A DNA stretch of 64,000 nucleotides from Rhynchopus sp. YZ270_cl-10 (GCA_964035575.1 OZ037834.1:1705598-1769597); one strand, 5' to 3'. Positions 45,060-57,613 are shown, counted from the first letter of the stretch. The notes: generated by a model not told the origin, from the sequence alone. Made by a program: numbers and translations.

Positions 45060-45235
45060 ATGACGGCAGGAAACGGCGTTTTGTCGCGTTGAAAACGCCG
45101 TTTTCTCGGGGGGAACAGCGCTTCGCCAATTTTGAAAACGGCGTTTTTTTAAAAGGCAAAACGGCGAAACGGCGTTCTCAAAAAAATTTTTTTTTGTGAT
45201 TTTGGCCAAAAAGGCAAAACGGCGAAACGGCACTT
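45060..45235. repeat. AAACGGCG-rich imperfect repeat
   Basis: About 175 bases with many copies of AACGGCGTTTT or GGCAAAACGGCGAAACGGC in both orientations, able to fold into several hairpins. No gene. Confidence 0.7.
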
Positions 45236-45987
45236 AGCAATATGCCTGATCCTGGGGACGTTTTTTTTTTTTTTCTATACCTTGGAAAAAAAAGACCCCA
45301 TCAGTTGGTCATCAGAAAAAGAAAAATGTGATGGACAGTTTCAACAAGCATTTCCCTTCCCGACTACCATTTTTTGAGGTACACTGTCACGAGCGGGCTT
45401 TTGTATTTCAAGTCTGGTTGTTTTGTTTGGTGAACTTAGCACAGCAAAGGTTCGGTTCATCTTCCCCTTTTTTTTACCAAACCTTCCCTTTTTTTCATGC
45501 GACCCAAGCAAACGCAAGGCTTAGAGTCTCATCATCACAACTTTTCTCTTTTCCTTTACCGCTCCCCCTTTCCCTTCCCTTCCCCTTCCTTCAAAAAAAG
45601 CGCGGAGATCACACGAGAAAAAAAAAACGAGGTGACTGCACTGGTGCTTTCGGAAATCGGTCAACGACCTGTCAATATCGACCCCTCCCGGAGCTCCATA
45701 CACGTTATCAATTTTTCAAAAAGAAAAACGAAGAAGAAAAAAAAAGAGCAAAACTAAAACGCATTTTTGTTCCCTTGTCGCACCTTTTTACAAAGGTGAA
45801 GCATATTTATGCATCTCTCATCTTTTCAACTTTTCTTTTCTTTTTCTCCAATATTTTTGTACATTCAATTTTGACAACAGAAAAGGAAAACGCCAGGGCG
45901 TAGTACTGTGGTTTTATTGTTGTATTTTGTTCTCTTTTCCCCTTCCAATTCCACCAATTTTACTTCGAAAATCAATGAAAAATATAG
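45236..45987. other. Intergenic spacer with dispersed motifs
   Basis: T/C-rich. It holds a TGTCACGAGCGGGCTTTTG motif near 45385, a GGCTTAGAGTCTCATCATC motif near 45515 and the uninterrupted CAACGACCTGTCAATATCG sequence near 45662. No supported gene. Confidence 0.5.
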
Positions 45988-46150
45988 AGCACTTCAGGCC
46001 AGTATGTCGACAGCAATATGGGGTAGTACGAGAGGAACTCCCATTTCTCCCTGGTATCTACGGTTGTCCGATCGGACAGTGCCGTGATGCTACCACTGGA
46101 ATGGATTATGGCTGAACGCCTCTAAGCCAGAACCCAGTCTCGTCCTCCCA
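45988..46150 (+). rRNA. Isolated 3'-terminal fragment of eukaryotic large-subunit rRNA
   Basis: The sarcin-ricin loop AGTACGAGAGGAAC lies at 46025-46038. About 75 bases later comes GCTGAACGCCTCTAAGC (46111-46127), the universal eukaryotic 3' signature. In most eukaryotes this stem reads GACTGAACGCCTCTAAGTC; here it reads GGCTGAACGCCTCTAAGCC, a paired change that keeps the helix. The intervening GCTACCA and GGATTATG blocks are also in place. Upstream rRNA helices are not recognisable, so only the terminal domain VI part is present. Limits are approximate. It may be a scattered piece of rDNA, or, less likely, a separately transcribed piece of a fragmented rRNA. Confidence 0.8.
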
Positions 46151-46839
46151 CGCAACTCACAATGGGGAACGCAAAAAAAAAAACACAAAAATTCTTATCA
46201 AAGAGAAAAAGAGAGTACTGTATTCGTACAAATTATCGATCGTAATAATGTTCGACCTTTCAAGATTTTTATGGAAGTTCGACCTTTTTTGCGGAACATT
46301 TTTTTACGAAGACGGTATTACCATCTGAAGACGCATATCAAGACACAGGCAAATGGCCAGCTCTTAGGCACTGCCTATACCTCTGCTTCCAACCCCTCCC
46401 ACCCCACCCCTCACAATTCGCGATTCTGTTTTTTTGTTTTGTTTTGTTTTGCTGTTTACACACCAAATCAAATGAAACAGACCGCCCCCCTCTCCTTTTC
46501 TCTCCTATCCCACTGGCACCCTGCAGATCTACGCGGGTCCCGATTTATGCGTTTTTTTTTTTTTTTTCAAAAAAAAACCTTTTTCCCCTTTTCCAAAAAG
46601 AATTCCATCCCTCATTTTTTTTTTTTTTTTACCTCCCGCCCTCTCTCTCTGTCTTCTTCCCCTCCACCTCCACCACCCCAGGGTGTTACACAAAACAAAA
46701 CTACACCAAAAAACCTACACGAGATAACAGAAAAAAACCCCTTCTCTTTTCTCTTCTCTCATCACCCCCCTCCCTCTTGGGGGGTTTTCATGTCTCGCAA
46801 GGTTAGAACTAGATCTACTCTAGACTTCTTCTGTTTCCC
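46151..46839. other. Spacer upstream of the channel gene
   Basis: T-, C- and A-rich spacer with long homopolymers and a short direct repeat GTTCGACCTTT (46251, 46276). No gene. It should contain the promoter of the gene at 46840, but no element is distinct. Confidence 0.4.
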
Positions 46840-49800
46840 ATGCATCTCTTTGCAATAACCTTGTTGTTATATTTCAGCGATTCTGATGCAACAGCAGTGG
46901 TGGTGGGGTCTGATATTATTCGGAGTGAGTACAACCTAGAAGAATATGCAGAAGAAAGGGACAGTGAACACATGCACTTCTGGGACGGCAGATGCAACCC
47001 TTTGAAGTACCGTGACTGGGATTACCTCTCTACGGGGGTCTCCTCCTTGCAAGACGTCGCTTGGGATCGCGATGAAGGGTTCGAACTGACACAACGGGAC
47101 AGAAGTATTGCGTCACCACATCTCCGCATGCGTTCTCTCGCTATGGATGAATATGGGGCATCGTGGATTAAATATACGAACGGCCCTTCAACCGATGTGT
47201 GGGTCACCATAAAGGAAAAACTCTCAGAGCTGCATCTGTCCGACTCAGACCAAGGGAGTTTATACTCAAAGCCGTGGTATGAGTTCAGCACCTTTGAGCA
47301 TTGGTCGTTCTATAAGAGGGATTTTCCGGAGGTGTCGTTCCCTATTGCGAGGAATGTACGGAGAGCGGCGGATCTATCGTCAGATGGACGGCATTTGATT
47401 TTTACGCATGAAGTGGCAGTAGGGGAGGAGGATGAGTATGACGCATGGAAGTTCAAGACACCAGCGTTGCAGCGGACCTTTACGCTGATTGACATTCAAA
47501 AAAAGCTGAAAATTGCGTTAGAATCTCCGTGCATCGGCGCAGACACAGAGAACACCAAATACTACATATTATCGCCTGCTGTCGTTGGGGATTGGGTTTT
47601 GCTTGAAAAATGGGATGCTGACGCAAAGGTGCTGAACATCTTACTCTATAATATCGACCGTGGTACACGAAAGGTGGTGACGCATTATGCTGGGTTGAAC
47701 CACGTTATTTTCCAGGCAAATCTTTGGAACGCAACGAATGGGGTAGTGACGGGCACAGCCCCGCATGCCTTTTTTCTTTTTTTGGATGTAGAATTTGCAG
47801 GGGAAACACCGCTGTCGCTAGCTTCTTATGGGGAAGCGGTGTACGGCATTCACCTTGACTGGACGAATGTCAGGCAGGTCTCCATTGTGTACACAGAGCT
47901 GCCTTCGGGGCTTCGGTGCTTTATCCCTGCAGAGGAGTTGGTGCAGATCCTTCATGCTGTGACGTATTCGTATAACGGTGAGTCAGTGGTGCAGTCTGCG
48001 ACCTCGAGGAATTTCTCTAGGGTTCTCTCCTCTGTTGGTGCAGGAAATTGGATTTTTTCGATTCTGCATTCTCCAGAAGACCCGCCATTATATACTGTCG
48101 CTGCAACCCAGATTTACTCTGAGGATTGGACAGAAGGGGAACGGCGGGGTTGTCTTGAGTCACCAGAAACGCACGTTGTCGACTCTGTCACCACTGCAGA
48201 CACCGTCACCTTTGTGTCCAGCTTTCACACCGGGGTGGTGATCTCTGTTGGAAAGAACAATACACGGTATCTCATTGGGGAATATACAGACCGAAATGAG
48301 GGGGAAGGGTTTTCTGTATGCCGGCTGTTTGACCCTGCAGAGGAGGGAGAGGTGGGGGAGGCAGTGGTCTTTCATGATGTGGTGCTGTACCAGAGAGAGG
48401 ACAACGGGAGCGTTCGGTTGATGATGGCGGATTTGAACAAGGACAACGATGCGGCGTGGGATATTGTCGATAGGTTTCCTTTGCGCAACCAGTTTGTGAA
48501 TGATACTGACAATGATGGGATAGGTGACGCAGGGGACCTCGTTGAGGTGCATGGACGCTGTACGGACCACCTCCGAACGGACCCCTCAGAGTGTGTCAAC
48601 GACCTGGTGATTCTCTACTCAGCATGGGGTGCGTTCGTTGTTGTCATGGTGTCCGTCTGTCTTGCCGTAGGGTGCTACCGCAAGAAACACCTAGACGATC
48701 TCTACCTAAAGCGGCAGGCTACTGCGCGTGAATGGATAGATCGGCAGTGGCGTGAGTCTGCACGTCACGACATCCCCGAGCAAGAGCTCTTCACGTTAAT
48801 GGCAGAAATAGATGAAAGGATTCAAAGGCAGGAAGGGTTCCGGGTATGTAAAAGGGGGATGTGGGGGGGGAGTGTTTGGAAAAAAGAGTTGGGAAGGAAT
48901 GAACACAGACCGGGGGCAGCTATGCAATTTATCTGGACAAAATTGTTGTAAATAATATTATCTCAAAAAGAAAAACCCATTTCCTTTTGCAGGGAGAATT
49001 GGTCATGCAGTCACTGCTGTTCTTGCTGACGATCATCTCGGTTGGGTTGTGGATTGTGTCGATGTGGCGTTCAAATCCGTCCCTCAAGGTGTGTACTCTG
49101 GTTTTTTTCTTTCTGAAGCCTTGTATTACTGGGGATCCTCAGTAACACTCCTGAGGTCACACCCTTTTCTCCTTTGCCCATCATATGCCACACATTTCGT
49201 CAGTTGCTCAAATAACCACTACATGTTATTGGCTTTAGCAAACCAACACCAAAACCTACAACAGTTTGAACGCACCCTTGCGTGGATAGACTTCTTCACG
49301 TCCACTGTGTTTCTCATGGATTTGGTGTACCGCTGGTTCTTCCGTATTGAAGGCGAGTATAAATCCTTCAAGGACTACTGCATCAAGAACTGGTACGACT
49401 TCCCAAGCCTCATCTCCGACATCCCGGGACTTACCGGGGCCGGCACACTGAGCATCCTTGTTGTCGCCCGATTGATCCGTGTTTTGCGCATCTTTAAGGT
49501 ACGGCCCCTATTGAATCTAACCACACACCATTTCTTCTTGCACAGATGTTCCGTGTCGTCCGCCTATACCACAGGGTGACGCAGCAGCAGGCGATTCTTG
49601 CACTCATTCTCCGTTACGACACCATGTGGCAGACGGTGTTTGTGTGCGGGTTGATTCTGTCGCTGGGTGTGGTGATCAAGCTTATTGAGCAGAATGAGCA
49701 GGCCGTGTTTGACCCGTATGAGAACGTGTTGTGGTTCTGTGTCGTGACAGTGACCACCATAGGGTATGGGGATATGGTGCCGGAGAACCCTGTTTCACGG

Positions 49801-51762
49801 ATCATCGCCGTCTTCCTTATGGTGTCCGGGATTGGCATCATTGGAGTGCTGACGGCGTCGATGGGCGAGAGTGTGCGCGACTCCGGCATCGACAAGAGCA
49901 TGCTGAATGATAAGGTGCGTCGTGTGCAGCAAGGCAAATGGCGGCTTTCCCTAGAAGTCCTGCGGTACTCCGTGCTCTACAACCCGATACTAGCGCTGTT
50001 CAAGCCGTACGAAAGGGGGACCTGCTCGCATCCGCACTGCCTTCGCTCGTCGCGTGTGATCACTGCGGAGGACAGCGTTGTGACGGTGACGTATCAGAAC
50101 TCGAGGTACCATGCGTCGTGCTTTCGATGTGCCGACTGTGGGAAGACCCGCACTGAAGCGGACGGTGCGTGCTGGGTGGTGCCTGAATACGCGAAGGCGA
50201 ACCAATCTGTGAAGCGCCGTCGCCGCACTGCCTCTGTCCTGGGTGCGGCGTACAAAGACACGGGGAGTGCAACCACGGCGTCTGTGTTCCTCCACAAGCG
50301 CTGCCTCCGGCGTGCACGTGGCGGTGATCACGCCGAGGTCCAGCCCAGCCCCTGCAGCGATAAGTCTGCCATGCGCACCGAAGACGACGCCGCCTCGACC
50401 GTGGACTCCATCATATCCCAAGCAAGCACCCGCGAGTCTGAAGGAGCGATGCTCATCGAGGAGCTCTCCGTGCAGGGCCTCTTCGGCGTAGCTGAGCGCT
50501 ACAACGGTTCCTACACACGGCGGATGGCGGGGAATGAGTTCAGCCCGGTGCTCTTTGACCACGATGTGTCGGGGCTTGCCATTATCACCTACGACGATGG
50601 GCAATGGCAGCTTTTGTTCCGTCTTTCAGACCAGATTGAGACGTGCGCTGCGTCGTCGAAGTTTTTGGTTGGGGTGTGGGCGACGCCGACGGAACTTTCA
50701 AAACTGTACGGGACACCTGTTGTGGAGGACGTTGGCTCGCAGCTGCACTACTGGCACGTTGTGTACGACCCGCTGGACATGCCCGTACGCAACCTTGTCA
50801 TCAACTATGCCTCACACCGCACACGGCAACAGTTCTCCAACCTCCTCGAGAGCCTCACCGAGGAGGGCAACGCCTCCCAAGGTGTCTCCATGGGGATGGG
50901 CAAGTTTGGTGCTGCTGTCGACATGCCGCGCCGCTCCACCACCGCAGAGCATATACAGTGCATGGAGCGGCTGCGCTACCAGATCAAGGTCGTCACCGAG
51001 CTCGACGAAAAACGAACAAAACTCCGCACACCGTGCGAGCCCGGCGAGAAGCTGACCCTCCTCCTCCGCACCCACAAGCTCCGAGAGAGCGGCAAGGTGA
51101 CCAGCTTCGACCTCATGCGCGACCACCTTGAGTACCTCATCTTCAAGAAGAACGCCACCCGGCCGTGCGGCACGTCCCTCGAAAAGGTCTTCGCCATCCA
51201 AGCCATGCAAGAAGCCTCCCACGCAGGCAACCGATACCGCACCGACGACCAAGGCCTGGCGGCAGAGATGCGGCCATGGGACGAGAACGACCTGGACTGG
51301 ACGGACACCGTGGAGTGGACCATGCATGAGGTGGAGCGCTGTCTCTGCGACCACGGTGTGGACCGGCTGCCACAGTACAACAGTGTACGCATCGAGCTCG
51401 AGAACCTGGTACTGAGTTACGACAGGGTGTTGATGTGCCAGTGGGCGTGGCAGCATTTATCTTGGAAAAACTGGCAAGAAGGTGCGGTACGTCCCCTCAA
51501 GCTGCGTGTACAGCTCACCGACATGCCCGTCCCCCCAGGTGGCCGCACCCAATACGCTCAATACGAGACCTCCCTCCTCGACCCCCTCGCAGACAACCTC
51601 GAACGCCATCAGCTCGAGACCGGCAAGGAGCTCGCCGCCTCCTCCCTCCTCCACGCAAGCAGCACCAACTCTGCGAACATCCGCCGTGCAAGCTCGATGG
51701 AAAGCGTGATGACAACTGGAATGGACCAGAAATGCACCCCCATGGGAAGAACAAGTTTTTAG
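46840..51762 (+). CDS. Voltage-gated K+ channel fused to a large propeller-like ectodomain and a LIM-like finger
   Basis: I join exons 46840-48843, 48993-49088, 49265-49498 and 49546-51762, all phase 0 with GTATGT, GTGTGT and GTACGG donors and CAG acceptors, giving about 1,516 aa. Order: signal peptide (MHLFAITLLLYF); strand-rich ectodomain to about 585 ending in a TSP3/EF-like calcium motif (DTDNDGIGDAGD, about 555-566); one membrane helix (about 587-612); charged helical linker; S1 (exon 2); S2 and S3 (exon 3); S4 with Arg every third residue (ARLIRVLRIFK, then MFRVVRLYHR) split by intron 3; S5; selectivity filter TTIGYGD near residue 850; S6; a zinc-finger half HASCFRCADC as in LIM domains preceded by CSHPHC; and a long C-terminal region without known domain. 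A K+-selective, voltage-dependent plasma-membrane channel with an extracellular sensor is the likely role. Exon 1 alone has a stop soon after the donor if unspliced. Confidence 0.85.
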
Positions 51763-51984
51763 TAGTAGTAAGGGGAGGGGAAAGGAGGAGGAGGAGTCCT
51801 GTTCCAAAAAAAAAAAAACAACCAAAAATATCGCTAGAGGCTAACTTTATAGCAATGAAAAAGTACAGTTTTTTTTCATTTTTTTTACCCCAAAATTCAC
51901 TAAAACACTCCTTCCCATGGCACAAAGGTCTTACACAAGAAAAAAAACCTATTATTTCTCAATGCAATAAAAAATTGTACAAAA
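51763..51984. other. Short intergenic spacer
   Basis: 222 bases, A/T-rich near the downstream ATG. No feature beyond presumed 3' and 5' UTRs. Confidence 0.5.
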
Positions 51985-53594
51985 ATGTCTCGAACGGTTG
52001 CAGTGACCCTTGCGGAAGCGAGCTGTACATTCACTCGGGAGACTCCTTTACCTGAGGGGTGTTCCTTCGAGGAGTTCAAGGATGCTGTAGAACGAGCTTT
52101 TGACCAGCGTTTGCAGCTTTCCTTCGAACGCATCGTGGAGCAACGCGGCCACGCTGCGCTGAGTGCTGGGAAAACTGGACTGAGTGCCGAAGTGGTTGCC
52201 TTATTAGCGAAATCGCGCCACCCTCGCACCTCCCGCCACGTTGTCGCCCTCACAAACAAAACCTGGGAGACTTTCATCAAAGCGGACGACAAGAAGCCTC
52301 TCAAATGCCGTGCCTGGTCTGTCTTTGCTGGGAATGTACAGCTCTCTGCTGCGACTGAAGGGAAAGACACTATACCACGATTTGTCAGCGGGACGGAAAC
52401 GTTGCCGGCAGAGAAGAGGCTGGGAATGCTGCGGAAGCGGCTGACCGCGATGTCCGCACAGCATCGGGCGACGCGGAGTGAGAAGGGGCCGGATCTGTTT
52501 CGCACCTTATCTCGCGAACAGTGTAATGGAACGGTTGCGCGGTTGTGGCAGCACGCATCGAACAGAAACACCAAGCGTGCTGAAGACGAAAAGCTCGAAT
52601 CCCTGCGCCTAGCAGCGAAGCTCCGCCTCCCCCCACGTCGTGTAGAACGCACCCCAGAGGAGGAGGCCATGGTCGACACACTCCTAGACGAGCCTCTCTC
52701 AAAGCGCGGGGCCCTGGCAGAAGAGCTGGACGCCAAGTACGAAAGCCTCGCACCACAGCCAAAAGCAGTCGCGCAGCTCACTCCAGATGAGATGCGGGTA
52801 CGTTTTTTTTTCATATACCCCAAAGGTGCACTGTGAGAGGGTTTTTGCATTTAGTAAATTTTTACGATGTGGGTAGATAATTTTGCTTCGTTTCTCGGCG
52901 ATGACCTTTAAATTCAAAAAGGGAAAGTGGGTACATTATGGAAGAATGTGTGTTTTTTTAAAGATAGAGATTGTGGGTAATTTCATTTTCTTCCAAAATA
53001 ATTTGTATCATATTATCAGGAAACGGTGACCCGTCTGTACTCCTCGACGGATGCAACGGGGCGCAAGCAGGAAGAGGCACGGCGGCGAATATACGGCGAA
53101 CCCCGCCCAGAGAAGAAGCTAGCGAAGGGAGAGTTGGAGACGCGCATCGCAAGCGTATGTAAAACATCAATATCCCCAGGTGATACAACGCAAGACGAGG
53201 TTTATCTTGTCCACCTTGCTCTCTGCAAATATTGGTTGTATTTCATTGACACCTTTTGTACCTACCACAAATGCACTTTTCTTTTTATAGAAATTTGTTG
53301 TACACCAAACTGTATTCTATCACCTTAGAGAACCGGATGTATACACACCTCCGATCTATGTAGGTGCACTGTCCTGAGAAGGGCTTATTTCAAATTAATT
53401 TTGTTCTAAAATATTTTTTTTTGAATACCACCGAACCCTCTGCTTCCCTTCAGCTCTATGATACTGCAATTAAAAAACGCGAGGACAGTATACAGCGGCT
53501 TGCAGGCGCACATTGTGCACCACAGGTGGTGACCAAGAAGATGGCGCCCAAGAAGATCCAGGAGGTGGCCAATCGACTGTCTTCGCGACCGTAA
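51985..53594 (+). CDS. Conserved-looking hypothetical protein, three exons, 362 aa
   Basis: Exons 51985-52797, 53020-53154 and 53454-53594 join at phase 0 (donors GTACGT, GTATGT; acceptors ATCAG, TTCAG), ending at TAA. The protein is soluble, helical and charged. Two similar motifs near the C-terminus (RLYSSTDATGRKQEEARRR and LYDTAIKKREDSIQRL) recall the RLY-type repeats of flagellar or cytoskeletal proteins in some protists. That is a loose resemblance and I assign no function. Both introns contain a GGTGCACTGT-type dispersed motif (near 52834 and 53362). Confidence 0.75.
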
Positions 53595-54139
53595 GGCCAT
53601 TTTTATTATTATTTTGGCACCACAAAATAGGCTTCAATGAAGCAGCTTCAAAGCGTGTCTTCAACCCTTTAGAAAGGGTACCGTATAGCGTAGGTGGGAA
53701 ATCTTTTGAAAACTGCGTCGTGATGAGGATCGATGCTTTGCAATTCTCCTTGAATGAGGAATGCCTAATAGGCGCAAGCCATCAGCTGTTGCACTGATTG
53801 GAGCATTTTTCTGTTTCTGACAGCAATTTTTTTTGACCAATGAGACAATAGTTTCCACAGAGGATTCTCTCCCTTCCGGGACGGTCCGCTGTGAAATTGG
53901 GCGCAAAAAGGGGGGTAGATAAGAAAAGCAATAAAAAAAAATGGACTCATTTTTTTCCCCTCTAATTTATCAATGATTTCCTCTAATTTACTACATATTT
54001 TCACCTTTTTTTTCACCAGGAAAAAAAAAACAAACACACACACTAAAACATTCCTTTTAGCCGAGAAAAAGGGCGGAAAAAAAAAGGTTGAATGCACGTT
54101 GATAAGTAGCAGCAAACCTAAAGAAAAAGAAGGGGTACT
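53595..54139. other. Intergenic spacer
   Basis: About 545 bases, T- and A-rich, no supported gene or RNA. Confidence 0.45.
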
Positions 54140-57100
54140 ATGTCCGAGCTTTTTAAAGCCATGGTGCGACTGAGCAATGGGACTGATGCGAGTGGCTTTA
54201 CCGCGAAGAGTGACGGTGTGACCTCCGTTTTGAACAGGGTATGGCAAAAAAAAAAATTGCACCACAACGGGGTTTTCAGTAAAAAGCCGCGGTAAAACTT
54301 ACTAAAGAGGGGGGTTTTTATTTTAAGGTGACTAAGCACGAGAGGCTTAGGATCATCTTGTAAACTTTTCTTTTATTTTGATGGTGTTGCGTCGTTTTTC
54401 TAGACTCCTGGGTGTCGTTAACGCTGCATCTTAATACAAACTGTTCTATCAAAAGGGGTTTCCTTTAGACACATCTTCACTCTTTTTCGTTTATTTCACA
54501 ACGCCACCCTGCCCCGTACCCACAGAACCAGCTCCTCACCTACGGTGGTGTGGTGACCGACAAGGTGTGGGGCCTGAATCTAACCACACTGAAGTGGGTG
54601 CAATACCAATGCACGGGGTGGATCCCGCTGGCAAGAACCTTTCATTCCGCTGCAGTCTATGGCCAGCATATGGTATGCAGCTCACTTTCCGTTCTGTGGT
54701 GAGCGTTTTTGTTTTTTCGGATGGGGGAATGACTGTGTGCCTGCTTACAGTTTCCCTGTAGGCAACTTCCAAACACAACACTCCGGGGCTCGATATCCCG
54801 TTTAAAAGACAGCGGTGCTTACACAGCTTGGCAACTACACTATTTCAACAATTCTTCTAAAACATAATACAACTCCTCACACAGCTTGTCTACGGCGGGG
54901 TGTTGGAAGGTCTTGCCACCGAACCCGACTCCTCACCTTACTACGAACTGGACCTGGAGACGTACGACTGGATGCGTGTACAGACCTCTGGGGAGGCACC
55001 GGGGGTGCGTGCGTATCACACTGCGGTTGTGCATGGGGGGCGGATGATTGTCTTTGGTGGGCAGGATTTGTCACATGGTCCGGACCATGCGGTCACTGCC
55101 GCCGATGTGCAGCAGGCGAAGGCGGGGGGCTTCTTTGACCTCTTCGTCTTGGATATTGCGTCGCGCACGTGGTCGCGTATAGCCGTTGCACAGGAGGCAC
55201 CCATGCTGTGGGGGCACAGTGCAGTGCTCTTCAACAACTACATGCTTGTCTACGGCGGCTTCGATGTCACACCCGAGGAGGCCAGCAGCGGGGTCGTCAC
55301 CTCTGCACCCGACGCGCCACCGAGCTGCTCCCTCAACGAGAAGGTCTACATCCTTGACCTCACGACGAATGAGTGGAAGATCTCTACCCCGTCCCCCCAC
55401 GCACCACACCCAGTACCACGTGGTCTCCATGTTGCAGAGGTGGTGGGGGCAGAGCTGCTCATCTTCGGTGGCATGACCTTCGACGACGCAGGGCGTGCCA
55501 TCAACGTCAACGACGCGTGGGTCTGGGACATCGCGATTGGCCGCTGGTCGCAGGTGGAGTTCTGCATTCCCTACTGGCCGAGCAAGCAGCTTCTCAGTGC
55601 GGTGCACGAAGGTCGCCTCATGGTGTGCAGCGACCTCACTGCGGTTCACGTTCTCGACTTCAACGACCGCCGCAAAGGATGGGTTAAGTACGCCACCGAC
55701 CCTAGCCTTATGTTTGAAGACCGTCCTCAGCCACCACTACAGATCCCTGCCAATCCCATCCTACCCCCTCCAGCAGCGACACCACCGGTTGAGACACCGG
55801 CAGTAGTAAACACATCGCCGATGGTGTCGCCGGCAAGGGTGGAGGCAACCCCGGCGCGGTACTCTCCTGAACCAGCAACGTTGACACCACCGTTGCATCC
55901 ACAGCCACAACCACAGCCACAGCCTCCACAGGGTTATTATGAAACGCAACCACAAAGACCTGTCAGACACATTGCGTCTCCTACCGTTCCTATGGTCGCA
56001 CCATTGCCGCCGGCGCCTGCATTAGCAAGAGCGCCGCCTCCACCGGGGCCTAGTCCAAGAGCACAGCAAGCGCAGGAGGAGGCAATGGAAAGACAGCGTA
56101 TGCTACTGGAGGATGCGCGCAAGGCAAGGCAGGAGGAGGCGGTGCGGAAGCTGCAGAGGGAGATGAACACCTTGCAGGGTGAGTTGGGCGACCTGGCCGC
56201 GTTGAAGGAGAAGCTAGGTACGTCGACGCTGGCGCACAATGCGAACATCGGAGGCCCCTCTGTGTCGCCGCATCGTACGCACAACGTTGCATATCCTCCA
56301 GTCCCCTTGGGGGATGATCCCAGAGGGGCCAACCACTCCCTCCAGGTCAACGCCTTGACGAGCTATCTCGATAAGCTGCAAACACACCAAAAGTCTGTCA
56401 TGCAGGAGCAAAAGAAGCGCCACAACGATTACCTCGGGGATCTGAACGACACGCATGCGGAGCATGTTAAGATGCTGAAACAGCGTGCAGACAGCCAGAT
56501 CACCGCGCAGCAGCAGATTGAAGCCATTTCGCAGACAGTCGACGTTGAGGAAAAGCTTCGCGAACAGATGGAAGCGATCCAGAAGACATACGCCTCCATG
56601 ATGGAACTGCAACGCGAGCCCGAAAAGCTTCCATCACGCACACAAACACTCTACCCCGACGGTGCGGTGCCCATGGTGGAGATGCTCGGACGCCTCTCAA
56701 AGATCAACCGCCAACCTATCGTCGAGCCTCAACGCGGCTGGGGTCCTCAAGCAAACTCTGCACCCCCTCCACCCGGCTACGCATCACGCGCCCCCTCCGC
56801 TTCAGTACCTTACAGCACCGTCCCCGCATCACCCATGGCTATCCCCCAGGTCTACCCACCTGCCCCAGCACCCACCCTACATACCTACCAGACCGCCCCA
56901 CTAACAAGCCTTCCCGCAAAGCCTCCAGGCAACCCCATGCTGGCAATGCTTGGCAAGACCGCAACTGGAGGCGCGTTTCCGGTGCCACAGACAGTTCCAT
57001 CGACCCCGGTTGGTCAAATGGGGGCAGGTGGACCGATAGGGTACGGACCTGGAGGGGTACCACCTGGGGGGCATGCGGATTTGATCAACCAAAAGGCAAG

Positions 57101-57377
57101 CCATCTGCAGGATATGCGTGGCTCCCTCCAATCCATGCGGGACACAGTAAAGTCACCGAACACCTGGGAGGATGCGAAGCTCAGCCCCGCACGCTACTCC
57201 CGCGCCTCCTCCAGTCCAGGGGCATACTGGGAGAAGCTCAAAGGCATCATGGGTGACGACTACGTCGCAATAGAAGGCGACGGTGTCGGCAACATGGGCA
57301 ACCTCCTCTCCCCTTCCCACTCAGGGTCGCCACTCCCAAGGGGCGACACCTCCCTAGAGGCTGGGTATCGAATGTGA
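54140..57377 (+). CDS. Kelch-repeat protein with Pro-rich and coiled-coil C-terminus, three exons
   Basis: Exons 54140-54238, 54526-54672 and 54885-57377 join at phase 0 (GTATGG and GTATGC donors, CACAG acceptors), giving about 912 aa. Residues about 25-350 form about five kelch units with GG doublets (LLTYGG, LVYGG, IVFGG, LVYGG, LIFGG) and spaced Tyr/Trp pairs, predicted to form a beta-propeller. The joins rebuild two kelch units exactly across exon boundaries (VLNR/NQLLTYGG and YGQHM/LVYGG). A Pro-rich linker follows, then two coiled-coil segments (QEEAMERQRMLLEDARK and the THAEHVKMLKQRADSQ region), then a Pro/Gly-rich tail. Likely a cytoskeletal scaffold or trafficking protein; the exact role is unknown. 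Intron 1 carries a GTGACTAAGCACGAGAGGCT motif. Confidence 0.85.
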
Positions 57378-57613
57378 GATAGAACCAGCTTTTTTTTTTT
57401 TTTTGCGAGATCTGTAGACATGGCACATCTTGATATTTTGTGCGAATTTTAGAAGACTTCCTTTCCCCTCCCCCTGCCCCGTCTCCCTCCCAAAAAAAAA
57501 CCATGTATTTTCTGTAAAATGGCTGAATAAGATAGTGGGAGGGTGTTGTTTTTATCCTTTTCCTCCCCTGACATCATGTAACAACTCATCTCACAATACA
57601 GGGCCACAACACG
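57378..57613. other. Short intergenic spacer
   Basis: 236 bases with T and C runs, ending in an acceptor-like TCACAATACAG just before the next ATG. A 5' UTR intron is possible. Confidence 0.4.

Noticed and set aside
49546-51762. A separate channel gene starting at ATG 49546
   Set aside because: The frame would begin in the middle of S4; S1-S3 are encoded by upstream exons with matching phases.
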